In this document: piece by piece, positions 1-11,548 of the stretch
Layout of the letters: each line of letters begins with the position of its first letter
How positions within the stretch are numbered: position 1 is the stretch's first letter
NCBI RefSeq assembly: GCF_027409185.1
Contig: NC_084464.1
Location: forward strand, 45,049,095 to 45,113,094
Length of the DNA stretch: 64,000 nucleotides
Direction: 5' to 3'
DNA from: Cynocephalus volans
Taxonomy: Eukaryota; Chordata; Mammalia; Dermoptera; Cynocephalidae
Made by a program: the position numbers and the translations under genes
The notes under the pieces: model-generated
Told to the model about the DNA's origin: nothing
The model's input: only the letters and a program-made list of their open reading frames with translations
The model's database searches: none

Positions 1-291
1 AAGTGAAAGGTCTGGATGTGGCAGTAAAAAATGTCAATGTGGCCTTGATCTGCCCCTGTAGCCAGTCAACTCAGGGAAGAGTCAGGACCAGGCTCCCAGA
101 GTCCCTTACTCAGAGTTATAGTTAGTCCTAAGGTTGCCCTGAGCTCTATTCAGGGAGAGATGTCATGGTGATGGTGACCCCGACCGAAAATTTACTCAAA
201 CCTGCATGATTAAAACAGGCCCTCTAAAGCACCTTCTCCCTTCATCACCATATTTTCCTCTGAAACATTAGGAAGGAAACTTAGCAAATAG
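1..291. other. Intergenic sequence, nothing recognised
   Basis: No open reading frame, RNA gene or named repeat is apparent here. The last eleven bases (281-291) are the left target-site duplication of the SINE that follows. Confidence 0.5.
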
Positions 292-412
292 GGCTGGCCA
301 GCTATCAAGGGGTAGTTGGTTAGAGCATGGTGTTATAACATCAAAAGTTCAGATCCCCATATCAGCCAGCCTCCAAAAAGCAAAACAAAAAAAACAAAGA
401 AGAAGAAGAAAT
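292..412 (+). repeat. t-SINE monomer (tRNA-Ile-derived)
   Basis: The sequence resembles tRNA-Ile: GGCTGG start, a degenerate A-box around GTTGGTTAGAGC, the anticodon-arm remnant GTGTTATAACA, a B-box-like GTTCAGATCC, then an A-rich tail. It is flanked by an 11-bp target-site duplication TTAGCAAATAG at 281-291 and 413-423, so it is an inserted retroposon and not a tRNA gene. Confidence 0.85.
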
Positions 413-423
413 TTAGCAAATAG

Positions 424-1875
424 CTGGTATAAGCCATTGGCTTTCAGGTCTAATGTATAGATCAAGATTTCTGGGTTACATGGAAATAGCTGTCTAGATC
501 AATACCACAGACAGACCCAACCACAGTCTCCCATACAGGAGGTGGACAGTTAGGGTTTATTGAATGAGTGAACAAACGACCATCTAGGAACAAGGCCTGA
601 TGATCATCATTGCAAGTCTAAAGGTCTATTTGCCAATATATTCAGAGTTACTGAAGCTCAAGGGGGCTGACTGACACTAACTGAACTCACACAAAACTGA
701 CAGATTAAGCTAGAACATCTGGGCTATCATGTTTTTCCAGTGAGTGAATTTCTCATGCCTCTGGATTCTCCAGGGGCCTCTCTGCCTTGAGTGGATTTGA
801 GAGTTTGAAAGTGTAACCTAATTTCTCAGGCCTGGATACAACTGGGTTATATAGTGCTCTTAAACTGATACTTTGGGGGGCTCCACCTGCCGTATTAAGA
901 AAAATCTAGCCCTGTCCAAGCCCCTCTCTCTGTGCGGGAAATCAACCTCCAGAAGCAGAAGGCCTTCACAGGGAGATCAGATTTGCCCATATGCAGGGAG
1001 AACTTGATTTATGTCCCACTTTGAAATTGTTTCTTTCACTCATTCACTTAGTCAACAAATATTCATTGATGGCCATCTTTGTCACATCAGTGTGCTAAGC
1101 ATCAGGGTAGGGGTGAACAAAACTTAGGTCCCTGCCTTCATGAAGCTTATGGTCCAGCTGAGAATACCAACATTTAGTGAGACATTACAACAAAACATGA
1201 AGCTACTTACAACAGGAAATAAAATGTGCTATGAGAGATATGGAACAGGGACACCTAACAACATAGTGTGAAAGACAGAAAAGACAAAATTTCTAAGGAT
1301 GTGAAGTTTATAATGAGAACTAAAGGATGAGTAGAAATTAGCCGCTGATTTATACAAATTATTTCCAATAGCAGAAAAACGCTTCATGAGACTATTGTTA
1401 CCTGGATACAGAGTTATAAATGCTGAGTAAAATTTCTAAGAGGCCACTGTTTTGAACTAGGCTCTTGTACTGGGCTGACAGACCAAACTAATATGGAGCG
1501 ATTCATGCTAAGTGAAACTATTAGGAGTATTCTCATGTAACAAATAACTGAGTTTTGGTCAGTTACAGCAGCTGAGCTTTAGTCTAGGTGGCCTGCTGAT
1601 TCAAATAAGGCAACAGGCTAAGCTGAAACTGATTAAGTGGTCCTTTTGCCCCACTTGCATTTTTCTGTCCATAATCTTGCCTGACAACATAGCCAGCAAG
1701 AGTTCTTTGAATCTGTTCTGGTTCTGGGGGCTGCCTGTTTCATGAATCTAAAGTAAACTCTGATAAATTTAAATTTATTAAGGTTTTTCCCTTTTAACAT
1801 AACCAACATTAAAAACAAAGTAAGCCAACAACAACAAAAATATATATATATACCTTTTCAGAGATAAGAGAGAGC
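424..1875. other. Intergenic sequence with ancient repeat traces
   Basis: No gene is seen. Around 1,030-1,260 the text reads like a very old interspersed repeat (it has the 'gtgctaagcatcagg ... ccctgcctt catgaagctt' layout common to ancient mammalian elements). The same layout recurs near 25,470-25,620 and 27,560-27,680. The remainder is unremarkable AT-rich sequence. Confidence 0.4.
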
Positions 1876-2022
1876 ATACTTTCAAACTATTTTATGAGTT
1901 TAATATAACCTTGATAACAATATTAGTAAGACAGCACAGTAAAGGAAAACTATAGGCTAATCTCACTGACAAACATAGCTGGAAAAATCTTAAACAAAAT
2001 TTCTGCAAATCAAACCAAGCAG
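1876..2022 (+). mobile_element. LINE-1 ORF2 fragment, sense
   Basis: The stretch reads like the L1 reverse-transcriptase segment around '[19 protein letters not shown]' (compare the intact-frame copy at 18,400-18,620 in this window), but it is diverged and only about 140 bp long. It is cut off on the right by a TG microsatellite. Confidence 0.65.
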
Positions 2023-2023
2023 A

Positions 2024-2082
2024 GAGTGTGTGTGTGTGTGTGTGTGTGTCTGTGTCTGTGTGTGTGTGTCTGTGTGTGTGTG
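2024..2082. repeat. (TG)n microsatellite
   Basis: About 58 bases of TG dinucleotides with a few TC interruptions. It sits exactly between a sense L1 fragment and an antisense L1 fragment. Confidence 0.95.
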
Positions 2083-2119
2083 CAATGCTAACCTGACAGT
2101 AAAAAAGGGGAAAAAATCA

Positions 2120-2297
2120 TAAATAATGACTTCATTCACTTAGCATAATGTTTTTCGAGATTCATCAAGTTTGTACCCTGTCTCAGTACTTCATTCTTTT
2201 GTATATCACAATTTATTTATCCATTCATCAGTTGATGGACATTTGGGTTGTTTCCAACTTTTGGCTGTTATAAATAATGCTGCTATACTTATTCTTT
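2120..2297 (-). mobile_element. Old LINE-1 3'-region fragment, antisense
   Basis: The plus strand carries the reverse complement of the common L1 downstream segment describing 'catcaactgatgaatggat'. The fragment is interrupted by the SINE at 2,298-2,477, whose 12-bp duplication TACTTATTCTTT (2,286-2,297 and 2,478-2,489) lies in the L1 sequence. Confidence 0.75.
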
Positions 2298-2477
2298 TAA
2301 AAAAAAAAAAAAGAGAGATGACTGGTAAGGGGATTTTAACCCTTGACTTGGTGTTGTCAGCACCACGTTCTCCTAAGTGAGCAAACCAGCCATCCCTATA
2401 TAGGGATCCGAACCCATGGCCTTGGTGTTATCAGCACCACATTCTCCCAAGTGAGCCATAGGCTGGCCCTAAAATTG
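2298..2477 (-). repeat. t-SINE dimer, minus strand
   Basis: Read on the minus strand, two tRNA-Ile-like units follow one another (each with GTGGCTCACTTGGGAGAG-like A-box text and an AACACCAAG core), ending in an A tail. Perfect 12-bp target-site duplications (TACTTATTCTTT) flank it at 2,286-2,297 and 2,478-2,489. It inserted into an older L1 fragment. Confidence 0.9.
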
Positions 2478-2489
2478 TACTTATTCTTT

Positions 2490-4722
2490 ATGCCCCTTAT
2501 CCAATCTCTCCCCATCCCCTTCTCCCTCCCTCCTCCCACCTCTGATAACCATAGATTTCTTCTCTCCTTCTGAAAGAGTAACAGTTACTCTGACTCTGTT
2601 GATTTGTTGCCTAGATGATCTGTCCAGTGTTGGGAGAGGTGTGCTCAGGACCCCACTATTAGCATAGAGCAGATGCTTCATCTATCACTCTGGAGTGGGC
2701 TTTGTAGTGAGAGACATCCTCTTCTTTTCTTTGGTCTCTGCTGGTGACTCTCCTTGTGTCAAGGCACTTGAGTGGCTGGAGGGCCATCTGTAGGGTGGCT
2801 GTGGCATCTGGCTGCTTTTGCGGCAGCTGTAGCTATTGTGGTGGCTATGGTGGGCCACCCACATGGAAGTGGTGTTTTTGGCGTGCTCCTTGCCTGGATG
2901 CGGGAGGAGGGGTTGTCCCCAGCTCTATCTGTTTTTGCATTCTAAGATATTATTGCAGAGCAGTTGGGTAGAAGGGGGAGAGGGAAAGGGATAAGGAAAT
3001 AGGGTGGGAGAAGGAGGACGGGGTGCGGTTGAGGCCCATGGCACCCCCCTCATTCCTGCAGTGGAGACCAGGGGGCTTCCAGTGGTGGCTTCGTCATTGC
3101 TGGGCTGAATGCAGATGTCAGGCGGGTGTGGCTGAAGCCCTCAGCCACCCACCATCCTGGTTCCTGGGGAGGGCGCTTCCTGCAGCAGTTCAGTGGTCGT
3201 CACTGCACTGGTTGTGGGTGTCAGAGGCCATGGCTGAGGCCTCTGGCCCTCCCCCCTCCCTGGCTTGGGGGCCCAGGGGGTTCAGGTCCTTCCAGGTTTT
3301 ACAGGTGTTCTTTGGTGAAGTGAGACCTTTACTAGTTAATATCAAACTTTGTCTCTGGTTGTGGGTACTTTGTTTTTTCTTTCAGTTCTGTGTTGGTTTA
3401 TTTGCTGTTCCCACCATTTAAACTCTGCGCTGCAACTAATTTGTTGTCCTTTGCTTACTTCTAAAATGGGGGGACTTCCTGTGGGGACCAGCACTTGAGC
3501 CCTGTGGATGAGCTAAATTGCTGCTTTGCTGCTGATTCCCTGGGAAAGGCTTTATGTGCAGCTCAGGTTGTAATGGTTGACTTTGTAGGTACTTCTGGGT
3601 CTTGTGAGTTCCGGTGCACCTGGGTTGTGTAGAAACTCTGGTCTGGGCCTGAGTCTTTTCAGCAAACTGCACCTGTAGAGTTAGGGCTGGGTCTGGAGCT
3701 CGCGGACCCCTCGAGCCCATTCACAAACGCTTCACATGCAGGCCTATGAGCTAGGTAACCGGCAAAAAGGTCCTTAGAGCCTTGGTTGAAGAAGGAATAG
3801 TCTTTATCCAGCACACACACGTCTAGGAGCTAAGCAGTACAAAGAGAAACTCCAAAACTCGACTGCTACTGGCAAAGTCCAAAGAAAAAACTGAGCAGCT
3901 GTCAGCAGAGTAAACATGCTCTATTTTTTAGACTTGAGCCCTGCCGGCCAGCACTGCTTCACAAACTCAAGAAGACACAATAGCAACAAAACTAAAAAGA
4001 TACATTGGTGCACACGTGCACTAACTCCACCCACACACAACTTGTTTACAAGAAATGTGCTGCACAACCCCCAACTGGACCTGAGTTGAGGGAGCCTGAC
4101 TAAATTATCCTATTTTCCCACAGTATCCCATGCAGATCTATATTCCTGACCAGTCTGCACAGAATGAGCCTGCACCGATTGGAGGGAAGATCAGCTGTCC
4201 TTGCTGTGCCCCAGCATTCCCTCTCAGTGGGCCTGTCTCCACCACCGCCCATATTCCAAACATTTCCCTTGCATGGCAAGGGCCATGCCATGGTCCCTTG
4301 CAATGACACACTGGCCTCTGAGTGGCTTCTTTTTTCAGTTGTTGTGACACCTCGCTCCTATGTGGGTCCACGGGAATCCTGTTAGTGGTCTTGCTAGCCT
4401 GAGGGCCACCAAATCCCTCTTCTCCCCTGTAGCCTCCAAGCAACTTCATATGGAGGGCACAGCTGCAGCTTTAGCCAGCTCCTGCTCCCTGTGCTCACCA
4501 GCTCCAACATTGAAGTGGCTGGGGCTGGAGATGGTGGGAGCAGTTTTTTCTTTCTCTCCTCGTGGCTTCTTCCACGTTCATGAACTCCATAGGTCTCTCC
4601 TCCTCTTCCCCTGAGCTCTAGTGGCCCCAGCTTGGCTGTCGTTGCCTTTTAATAATTGTAAATTGGTTGATTTGTGGGACAGAGTGACACAGGGGAGCAT
4701 ATATTCTGCCATCTTGACTCTA
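2490..4722 (-). mobile_element. LINE-1 sequence, antisense (ORF2 piece plus probable 5' UTR)
   Basis: Around 2,590-2,660 the minus strand encodes LDRSSRQQIN, matching LDRSSRQRIS in the endonuclease domain of the younger L1 at 17,285. At 4,702-4,720 the minus strand reads GAGTCAAGATGGCAGAAT, the typical 5' end of an L1 5' UTR. The GC-rich middle (2,700-4,650) has no frame I recognise, and ORF1 was not seen between these landmarks. The stretch is therefore either one L1 with an internal deletion or two fragments side by side. The extent is approximate. Confidence 0.55.
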
Positions 4723-4740
4723 AGCTCACTATGTATTTTT

Positions 4741-4932
4741 TATTTTATTTTTTTATTTTATTTTATTTTTTTTTTAAAAGATGACCGGTAAGGGGATCTT
4801 AACCCTTGACTTGGTGTGGTCAGCACCACACTCAGCCAGTGAGCGAACCGGCCATCTGTATATGGGATCCGAACCCGCGGCCTTGGTGTTATCAGCACCG
4901 CACTCTCCCGAGTGAGCCATGGGCCGGCCCAT
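4741..4932 (-). repeat. t-SINE dimer, minus strand
   Basis: A dimeric tRNA-Ile-like SINE in reverse orientation with a T-rich (A-tail) left end and 'gggccggccc' at the right end. Near-identical flanks CACTATGT and CACTACGT followed by a T run (4,727-4,740 and 4,933-4,946) are the target-site duplication. Confidence 0.9.
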
Positions 4933-4946
4933 CACTACGTATTTTT

Positions 4947-5609
4947 TAAACGAGGTAAATTCTAAAGGATTTCCCCCTGAAACTCAAACACAGAACAATG
5001 CTCTTGCTTTGACTTTCTTTACACTTCAGCAATGAGAGACAGTGATCCTTAATCCAGGGAGTAATGTGATGGTATTTGCATTTTTGAAAGACCACACTGG
5101 CTGCAAAATGGAACATCAGTTGGCAGGAATTAGGAGAGGATGTGGGGAGACAGTCAGGATGCTACTGTGGTCATCCAGATGAGAGACCAGAAAAGCCTAG
5201 ATGAGAGTGTAGCTGTGGAGATGTGGAGAGTTCAGGGATGTGGGAGGATGCTTAGCAGGTAGACCCGTAGGACTTGAAGGTGGATTAGATATGAGGTGGG
5301 TGGTGGTAGAGGAGACGGGTAGTTGGAGGGAGAATGTTGGAGCTTCAACTTGAGCTACTGGGTGCTGACAAAGCCAGTCCCCGAGAGACAAGCACCAAGT
5401 GAGGAGCAGTTTTGTGGGAGAAGGTCAAGAGCTCTGTTTGGACACGTTGAGGCAGGGTTGCACCTAGAGTGTACTGGGCTTAAGCAAATGTAAACAAATC
5501 GGTTTAAAAATATATTACAAAATACATGGGTGCTTGTCAAGTATAGTGATGTATTCATGAAAATTTAGATTAATGGGTAAAAAGATGTACAGTACTTATG
5601 CATTTTTGA
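4947..5609. other. Intergenic, nothing recognised
   Basis: Purine-rich unique sequence without a supported gene, RNA or named repeat. Confidence 0.4.
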
Positions 5610-5628
5610 AAAATTGTCAAGTCAGTGC

Positions 5629-5729
5629 TATCTGGTTACTCAATTGATTAGAGTGTGGTAGTATAACACTAAGTTCAAGGGTTCGGATTCCCATATTAGC
5701 CAGCTGCAAAAAAATTAATTAATTAATTA
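5629..5729 (+). repeat. t-SINE monomer, diverged
   Basis: A single tRNA-Ile-like unit (GATTAGAGTGTGGTAGTATAA core, GGGTTCGGATTCCC B-box) with an AATT-rich tail. The flanks 'aaaattgtcaagtcagtgc' and 'aaaattgtccaatcagtgc' (about 5,610-5,628 and 5,730-5,747) are an imperfect target-site duplication, which suggests an older insertion than most copies here. Confidence 0.8.
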
Positions 5730-5740
5730 AAATTGTCCAA

Positions 5741-6064
5741 TCAGTGCACATGAAGATTCTTCGTAGTTTCCAGGTGGCATCTCTTCCCATTCAGGTTCAG
5801 GAACAGGACTCGTTCATGTTCGTTACTGTCAAATGTGCCATTCCTGGATAATGTCATACTTTCCACTGCAAGGAAACAGATAGAAATGCTGTCATCATTC
5901 ACAATGTCATGGCTCTTTGGAATTGTCTGAATTAAAACTATATAGATCTCTTGCCTGTGCAGTTCCCTAATACCATTTACTGAATGCTGATACACCATTA
6001 CTCGTGACACTGTGTCATGGTGTGAATCTGGCTTCCAGTGACTATCAACAGTTGTTACAGACAT
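5741..6064 (-). other. Unrecognised 107-codon open frame, coding status doubtful
   Basis: A minus-strand frame of 107 codons starts at an ATG at 6,062-6,064. It lies in moderately AT-rich sequence where such a length is uncommon but not exceptional. I recognise no domain, signal peptide or membrane segment, and there is no promoter or intron context. It overlaps the right flank of a SINE. It could be a fossil retrocopy or chance, and I would not annotate a gene without conservation evidence. Confidence 0.12.
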
Positions 6065-6079
6065 TCATTGATGATGACC

Positions 6080-7224
6080 ACAATGCAAGCCTTCCTCAGA
6101 GTATGCAGGAACGTGTAAAGAATAATTTGTTCTCTAGTCATGTTAAATTTATCATTTGGAATTTGATAATGTACACATAAAATAACCCATGTTTCAACCA
6201 TATGTTCTCTTGAGCTCCTTAGGACATAATCACTGCATTCTTGGAATGTGATCTCTTTTGATCATGGAGGCACCCTGCTTTTTATACACCATGACCAGTG
6301 GGGTGGATAGGAGAGGGGCCTGTGGGTGGAGTGAGAAGAACAGTTTCATTTATACAAGGAGTGTTTGCCCCTTGACCAGCATAGCTAAAGACTAACTGAA
6401 GACTTGGGAGAGCACAAGGCCACCACACCAACTGAAGAGAAGAGAGGACATTAATGGGAAGAGCCTGCTGGGTTGTAGAACCAGGTTCTTGAAAGCTCTG
6501 AGAGGTGATAGGTAGAACCACGCCCAGATATCAACCTGACGTATAGCACAGAGACTGTGGAGCAGGTGGGGTAACTTCACTGGGTGCCAGTGGAGCCATG
6601 GAGCCATGTCATCAGCAGAGAACACACCAGGTGAAGGGTACCTTCAACCACCTGCCACCCTAAGTTTGCAAAGATACCACCATAGTTGGATCACGGACAG
6701 TGGGGAGGGAGGGAGGAGCCAACACAAGGGCCCACACATGCAGCTCAAGCCAAGGGTCAAAGTGGGTCATCTGGTAGCCCAATAATGTGTGATCTTCGAA
6801 AGAAATATCACTCCGGTCAGCAGGATTGATCCTACGGGGCTAAAGAACCCTGTGACTGTGCCACGGGAGTGAATCCTATGATGGTCCAGGCTGGTCCCAG
6901 TCTCTATAGGGTGGCTTAGGAAATTTCAAGGAAGATACTCCAGAGTGCAGGGTCTCCTGAAGCACAGGATCTAAGGGCAGTACTGTGCTGAGGCACAGCA
7001 AGAATGGGTGTCCAGAAGGAAGTTGGACATAGGTGTTAGAATTCCAAAGGGAAGTATGGCTGGATGGAGATTTGGAATAGTAAATGTACAGAGGCCATTG
7101 CAGCATGGAATTAGGTGAGACTATCCAGAGAGAAAGAGCAGAAGACCTAGGACCTAGCACAGAAACCGGAGAGTTGCTCAGAGGATGGGGGGGTTGGGTG
7201 GGGGTGGAAAGGAGCCTGAAAAAT
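6080..7224. other. Intergenic, nothing recognised
   Basis: Unique-looking sequence. Several short open frames exist on both strands, but none shows a recognisable protein. Confidence 0.4.
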
Positions 7225-7234
7225 AGACTCAGGG

Positions 7235-7333
7235 AGGCCGGCCCGTGGCTCACTTGGGAGAGCGTGGTGCTGACAACACCAAGTCAAGGGTTAAGATCCC
7301 CTTACCGGTCATCTTTAAAAAAAAAAAAAAAAA
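7235..7333 (+). repeat. t-SINE monomer (dimer right-unit type)
   Basis: Begins GGCCGGCCCGTGGCTCACTT, with core GTGGTGCTGACAACACCAAG, then a TTACCGGTCATC 3' end and an A run. The 10-bp duplication AGACTCAGGG at 7,225-7,234 and 7,334-7,343 flanks it. Confidence 0.92.
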
Positions 7334-7343
7334 AGACTCAGGG

Positions 7344-7879
7344 GGAATCACAAGGCAAAAGGAAGGAAACATTCAAGAATAGGGTGTGGTCAGCAATGTT
7401 CATCTTGCTGAGAAGTTCAGTGGGAGGAAGCTTCAAATTGCCACTAGCTTCATTGACATGTAGATGATGGGGGACCTTTGCGAATCCAGTTTTAGAGGAG
7501 TGTTGGGAATAGAAAGAAGCCTGGTAGGAGTAAATAGGAAATGGGGGAATGGAGGCAGTGAATGAAGACAGGTAGTTGAAGAAGTTTGGATGTAAAGGAA
7601 AGTAGACATAGTAACTGGATAGGATGAGGAATCGAAGCAGGAGTATTTTACACTAACTCTCTCAGTGGCTGAAAACTGCTCCCCTGGGTGTTGAGGCGGC
7701 AAGTTGTGGTTGCTTATTTGTCGGCATGTCCTGTAATGAGGGTTCCAAGGGGATACAGGGGGCCACCAGCAGCATCTGCTATAATTCAGTGCAGTGACTG
7801 GATCTGGCACACCCTCAACATGTGGTAATTAATGCCCACATCAGACAGTGCATGTGAAAAGGACATGAGTTGGGGGGTT
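7344..7879. other. Intergenic, nothing recognised
   Basis: No gene or repeat was identified by eye. Confidence 0.35.
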
Positions 7880-8335
7880 AAGGGTGGAATGCTGTAGACT
7901 GGATGCCCCCCAACCTCACTGAGGCTTAATCCCCACCGTTAACTGTTGCAGGTGGGAAATCCTGTTATGATAATTGAAAGGTGGGGTCTTGAAGAGATGA
8001 TTGTAGAAGATTGATTGACTTCTTGAAGATTAGATTGTAGGACCATGCCAAGTGGACGGATTAATAATGGTGGTCAGGGGCATGGTTCTGAGGGCTTTAA
8101 AAGGAGAGTGCATGAGGACCTATCTCTCTGCTCTCGCTCCCTCTGCTCTGTGATTCACGATGTGATACCCTGCTGTTCCTGAAGTCACCACCAAAGAAGG
8201 CCTTCAACAGATGTGTTCCCTGGCCTTTGGATTTCCAGCCTCTGAAACTGTAAGTGATAAATTTCTTTTTCTTATAAATGACCTAGTTCCAGGTGTTTTG
8301 TTATAAGAAACAGAAATGGACTAATACAGATGGGA
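7880..8335. repeat. Old interspersed repeat (family not named)
   Basis: This has the text layout of a widespread ancient mammalian repeat: 'tgctgtagactggatgcccccc' near the start and 'aaatttctttttctta ... tgttataagaaacagaaatggactaatacag' at the end. A second, differently truncated copy of what looks like the same family is at about 10,888-11,205. I cannot name the family with confidence. Confidence 0.5.
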
Positions 8336-9523
8336 TATGGTTCAGCTGCGTGTGATGGAAGACCCAACAACTGGTTTAAACAAGAAAGCATGGATTTCTC
8401 ATGTCAGCAAAACCTGAGATAGTCCATCCAGGTCTAATGCGGCACTCCCAAGATCTTTAGGGAGGCAAGAGGTTTCTAACTTGTCATTCCTCCATTCTCA
8501 AACCCTCCTCATGTTTGATGATCCCATGTTCATTCAAGCAGCAGGGAGGCAGAAGGGCACACCCTCCTTGAAATGCGGATAAATGACTTTCATTTGTGTT
8601 CTAGTGGTCAGGGCACTGTCCATTGCCATACCTACTCTCAAGGAAAGCTGGGAATTGAGATCTTTTTTGGTGGCCACATGTCCTACTAAAAATTGAGGGT
8701 TTATTAAGAAGAAAAAAGTTGTAGAAACAACATTGGGAGGAAACTAGCAGCCTCTACCAAAGGTATTACTGCTATTGTTTTCATTAGTATTATGCCCACC
8801 TGTAAGAGATGGGGCCACGGTTGGGTGCCTGAGCCAGAAGCAACCCTGTGTGGGCAGGACACCAGGCAGGCCAACAGAACCAGAGGAGGCCTAGTGGGAA
8901 ACTGCCCAGTGGGGCTCTACATAGCAGATAGTGGCAAACTGCTCAGTGCACATGAAAAGGAGCATTTAAAAAGAGGGGACTTTGTCCCTGTTAAGCTTCA
9001 CCCTTCCCCATCCTGGAAGTAGGGGACCCAGACCAACTGACAGCTTAGTAGGAGATGACTTTCCTCTACTACCACTTGCTCCTACCCTCAGGGTAAGGCC
9101 TTTGTGCTCTGCCCCCTCCTACCCAACCCTCCAGCCTTGTCTCCCTAAATTGTTCTGCATTCCAGCCCTTTTTTATTCTGTACACTTGATGAACTGGGCT
9201 TTGGCCTGCCTCGCCCTGCTGGCACTTGGGGATACATGTGATTGTACAGACGGTGCTTAAAAACTTCACACTCATGATGTCTTTTGGTTTTTGTCATTGC
9301 CTCTCTGCTCATCTGCATGCTTCACTGGGTGGGAACTTGAGAAAAGGAAGGCCTGGGTCTGTCATGTGTTCACAGCTGTATTACCAGCATCCAGCAGTGT
9401 GGTGCCCTTACAGAGCCCCTGGCTCCAGACAGTTGGGACACAGTAAGTGTTTCTAACATTGAATTTGCATCTTGCATAAAAATGAAGCAGGATGACTATT
9501 AAGTATAGTCACTTTTATTTTTC
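8336..9523. other. Intergenic, possibly old repeat remnants
   Basis: No gene is supported. The first 200 bases look like a decayed transposon, but I cannot assign it. Confidence 0.35.
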
Positions 9524-9619
9524 CTTTTTTTTTTTGGCAGTTGGCCTGTACAGGGATCAAATCCTGTACCTTGGTTTTATCAGTACCACACTCTAACCAA
9601 GAGCTAACCATCCAGCCTT
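9524..9619 (-). repeat. t-SINE monomer, minus strand, diverged
   Basis: A T run followed by GGCAGTTGGCCTGTACAGGG and reverse-complement tRNA-Ile-like text ('ggttttatcagtaccacactctaacc'). The divergence suggests an older member. Confidence 0.8.
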
Positions 9620-10440
9620 GTAATTCCTTTCATGACTAATTTTTTCTGAGAAGTGACCAGACAAAGAGGGAAAGGAAGCGGTTCCCTAGACCTCCTTTAG
9701 AGAGTGTATCTCTCCTTGATCTTTCACATTGCTTTTTGGAATGGTAACGGACCTTACACAAGGATTGGCCATCTCCTGGGAGGCCTGTTCATGCAGTTGG
9801 AGGGTGTGGTCGTGCTGAGTGATGTCTCCCTGGCAACTGGGACCGGGGTCCGAGAGGGAGATCTTCATGTCCAGAGGCAGGGATCAGGGAAAAGGGAGTA
9901 TGTGCATAGAATCCCTTCTCTGTTTAACACCTTCCATTTCCTATCAAAGATATAACAATAAAATATAGAAAAGCACATTTCTTTCTTTTAACCCAACCTC
10001 TGGCTCACTTAATCGGCCAGTTATTTTCAAGTCTGGATCTGAAAATTTCCGTTATAAGAGACTTTCCAGGACCTTCACTCAGTCCTGTTTATAGCAGTGG
10101 AATTTCATGATACTGGTAGACAGTTAGAAATAATATTTCTGTAGCAGTTTGTGATGAAACTGGCCTCTGAAAGTGCCCTCAAGTCTGATGTCACACAAGC
10201 ATTCTCAGCCCAACTTGCTTCACCTCCTATTCCAATTTGTGCCTTTAGCTGCCCTTGGATAGTTTGGGAGAGCAGGGAGAGGAAGGGTGAGATGGCAAAA
10301 GAGACTTCTACCATCTATTTGGAGTTAATGTCAGGAGCTCTCTTATCTTTGTGAGAACTGGAAAGCCACTAGGGAGATAATTACTACATGCACTAAAAAA
10401 AAAAATCTGTATTAGTCTTTGGGTAGAAAAATATGAACAA
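9620..10440. other. Intergenic, nothing recognised
   Basis: Unique-looking sequence with no supported gene. Confidence 0.35.
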
Positions 10441-10441
10441 G

Positions 10442-10611
10442 AGGGCCAGCCCGTGGCTCACTTGGGAGAGTGTGGCGCTGATAACACCAAGACCAAGGGT
10501 TCGGATCCCTATATAGGGATGGCCCATTAGCTCACTTGGGAGAGCGTGGTGCTGACAACACCAAGTCAAGAGTTACTGGTCAACTTAAAAAAAAAAAAAA
10601 AGAAAAGAAAG
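10442..10611 (+). repeat. t-SINE dimer
   Basis: Two tandem tRNA-Ile-like units. The left carries GGGTTCGGATCCCTATATAG and the right the GACAACACCAAGTCAAG core. An A-rich tail follows, and an 11-bp duplication ATATGAACAAG lies at 10,431-10,441 and 10,612-10,622. Confidence 0.92.
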
Positions 10612-10736
10612 ATATGAACAAGAATTTTCCAGTGTCCTCCACCTGACCTTTGTGTCCTCAAAAGCACCTCAATTGAGATATCACTTGGGGGAGGAGATTT
10701 ACTCCTCAGTTTCCGGCAAACCTTTTTTTTTTTTTT

Positions 10737-10790
10737 CCAGATCCCCATACAGGCCAGCTGTAAAAAAAAAAAAAAGAAGAAGAAAGAAAC
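10737..10790 (+). repeat. t-SINE 3' fragment
   Basis: Only the 3' end of a monomer remains (CAGATCCCCATACAGGCCAGCTG then a poly-A/AAG tail), directly after a T run. Probably 5'-truncated. Confidence 0.65.
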
Positions 10791-10824
10791 TTAATTCCAA
10801 TTTTCATGGTATTAAGAGGTAAGG

Positions 10825-10887
10825 TGGGCTGGCTTGTTAGCTCAGTTGGTTAGAGTGTGGTCTTATAACACCAAGGTCAAGGGTTCA
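10825..10887 (+). repeat. t-SINE monomer, tailless
   Basis: The unit stops at GGGTTCAA without the 3' part or an A tail. The flanks AAGAGGTAAGG (about 10,813) and AAGAGGTAGGG (10,888) look like a target-site duplication. It inserted into the old repeat that continues to about 11,205. Confidence 0.7.
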
Positions 10888-11205
10888 AAGAGGTAGGGCC
10901 TTTCAGGAAGTGGTTAAGTTCATGAGGGCTCTGCCCTCATGAATGGATTAATGCTTTATGAAAGGATTGGAAAGAACTAACTTACACCCTTTTTGCCATG
11001 CGAGGACACAGCATTCCTCTTTTCCAGAGAATGTGGATACAAGGCACCCTCTTAGAGGAAGAAACCAGGCCCTCACCAGACACTGGACCTGCCGGTGCCT
11101 TGATCATGGGCTTCTCAGTTTCCAGATCTGTGAGAAATACATTTCTGTTGTTTTTAAATTACCCAGTCTCAGGTATTTTCTTATAGAAGCACAAACTAAG
11201 AAAAA
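10888..11205. repeat. Old interspersed repeat (same family as 7,880-8,335)
   Basis: Contains 'gtgagaaatacatttctgttgttt' followed by 'acccagtctcaggtattttcttatagaagcacaaactaag', a characteristic end shared with the element at 7,880-8,335. Interrupted on the left by a SINE. Confidence 0.5.
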
Positions 11206-11548
11206 TACCATGTTATTTTATTTATACAACCCACAAGGAGGGAAACTCTAGATTTGGAATCTTACTTGATAAGATTATATATACAGATATGATTAATTAG
11301 AACAAGATCAGTGAGGTCATAAACAGTGGGTTATCAACATAAAGTTGATGTACAAATGTATAACTTCATATAACAAATACAGTTAACTTGAAGCGAACAA
11401 ACACAATTTTCTATAACAAATGCATGTGTATATACATATATATGCATACATAACAAATAATCAAATATAAAACAAATAATCAAGGGCTTAAGTTTTAGGT
11501 TACAATTTTTTTGTATTGTATTTTAATGCTTTTTGTGGGGGTGGGAGG

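Noticed and set aside
3720-4720. Endogenous retrovirus LTR
   Set aside because: The GC-mixed text looked LTR-like, but there is no TG...CA pair of matching ends, no primer-binding site, and the right end matches an antisense L1 5' terminus.
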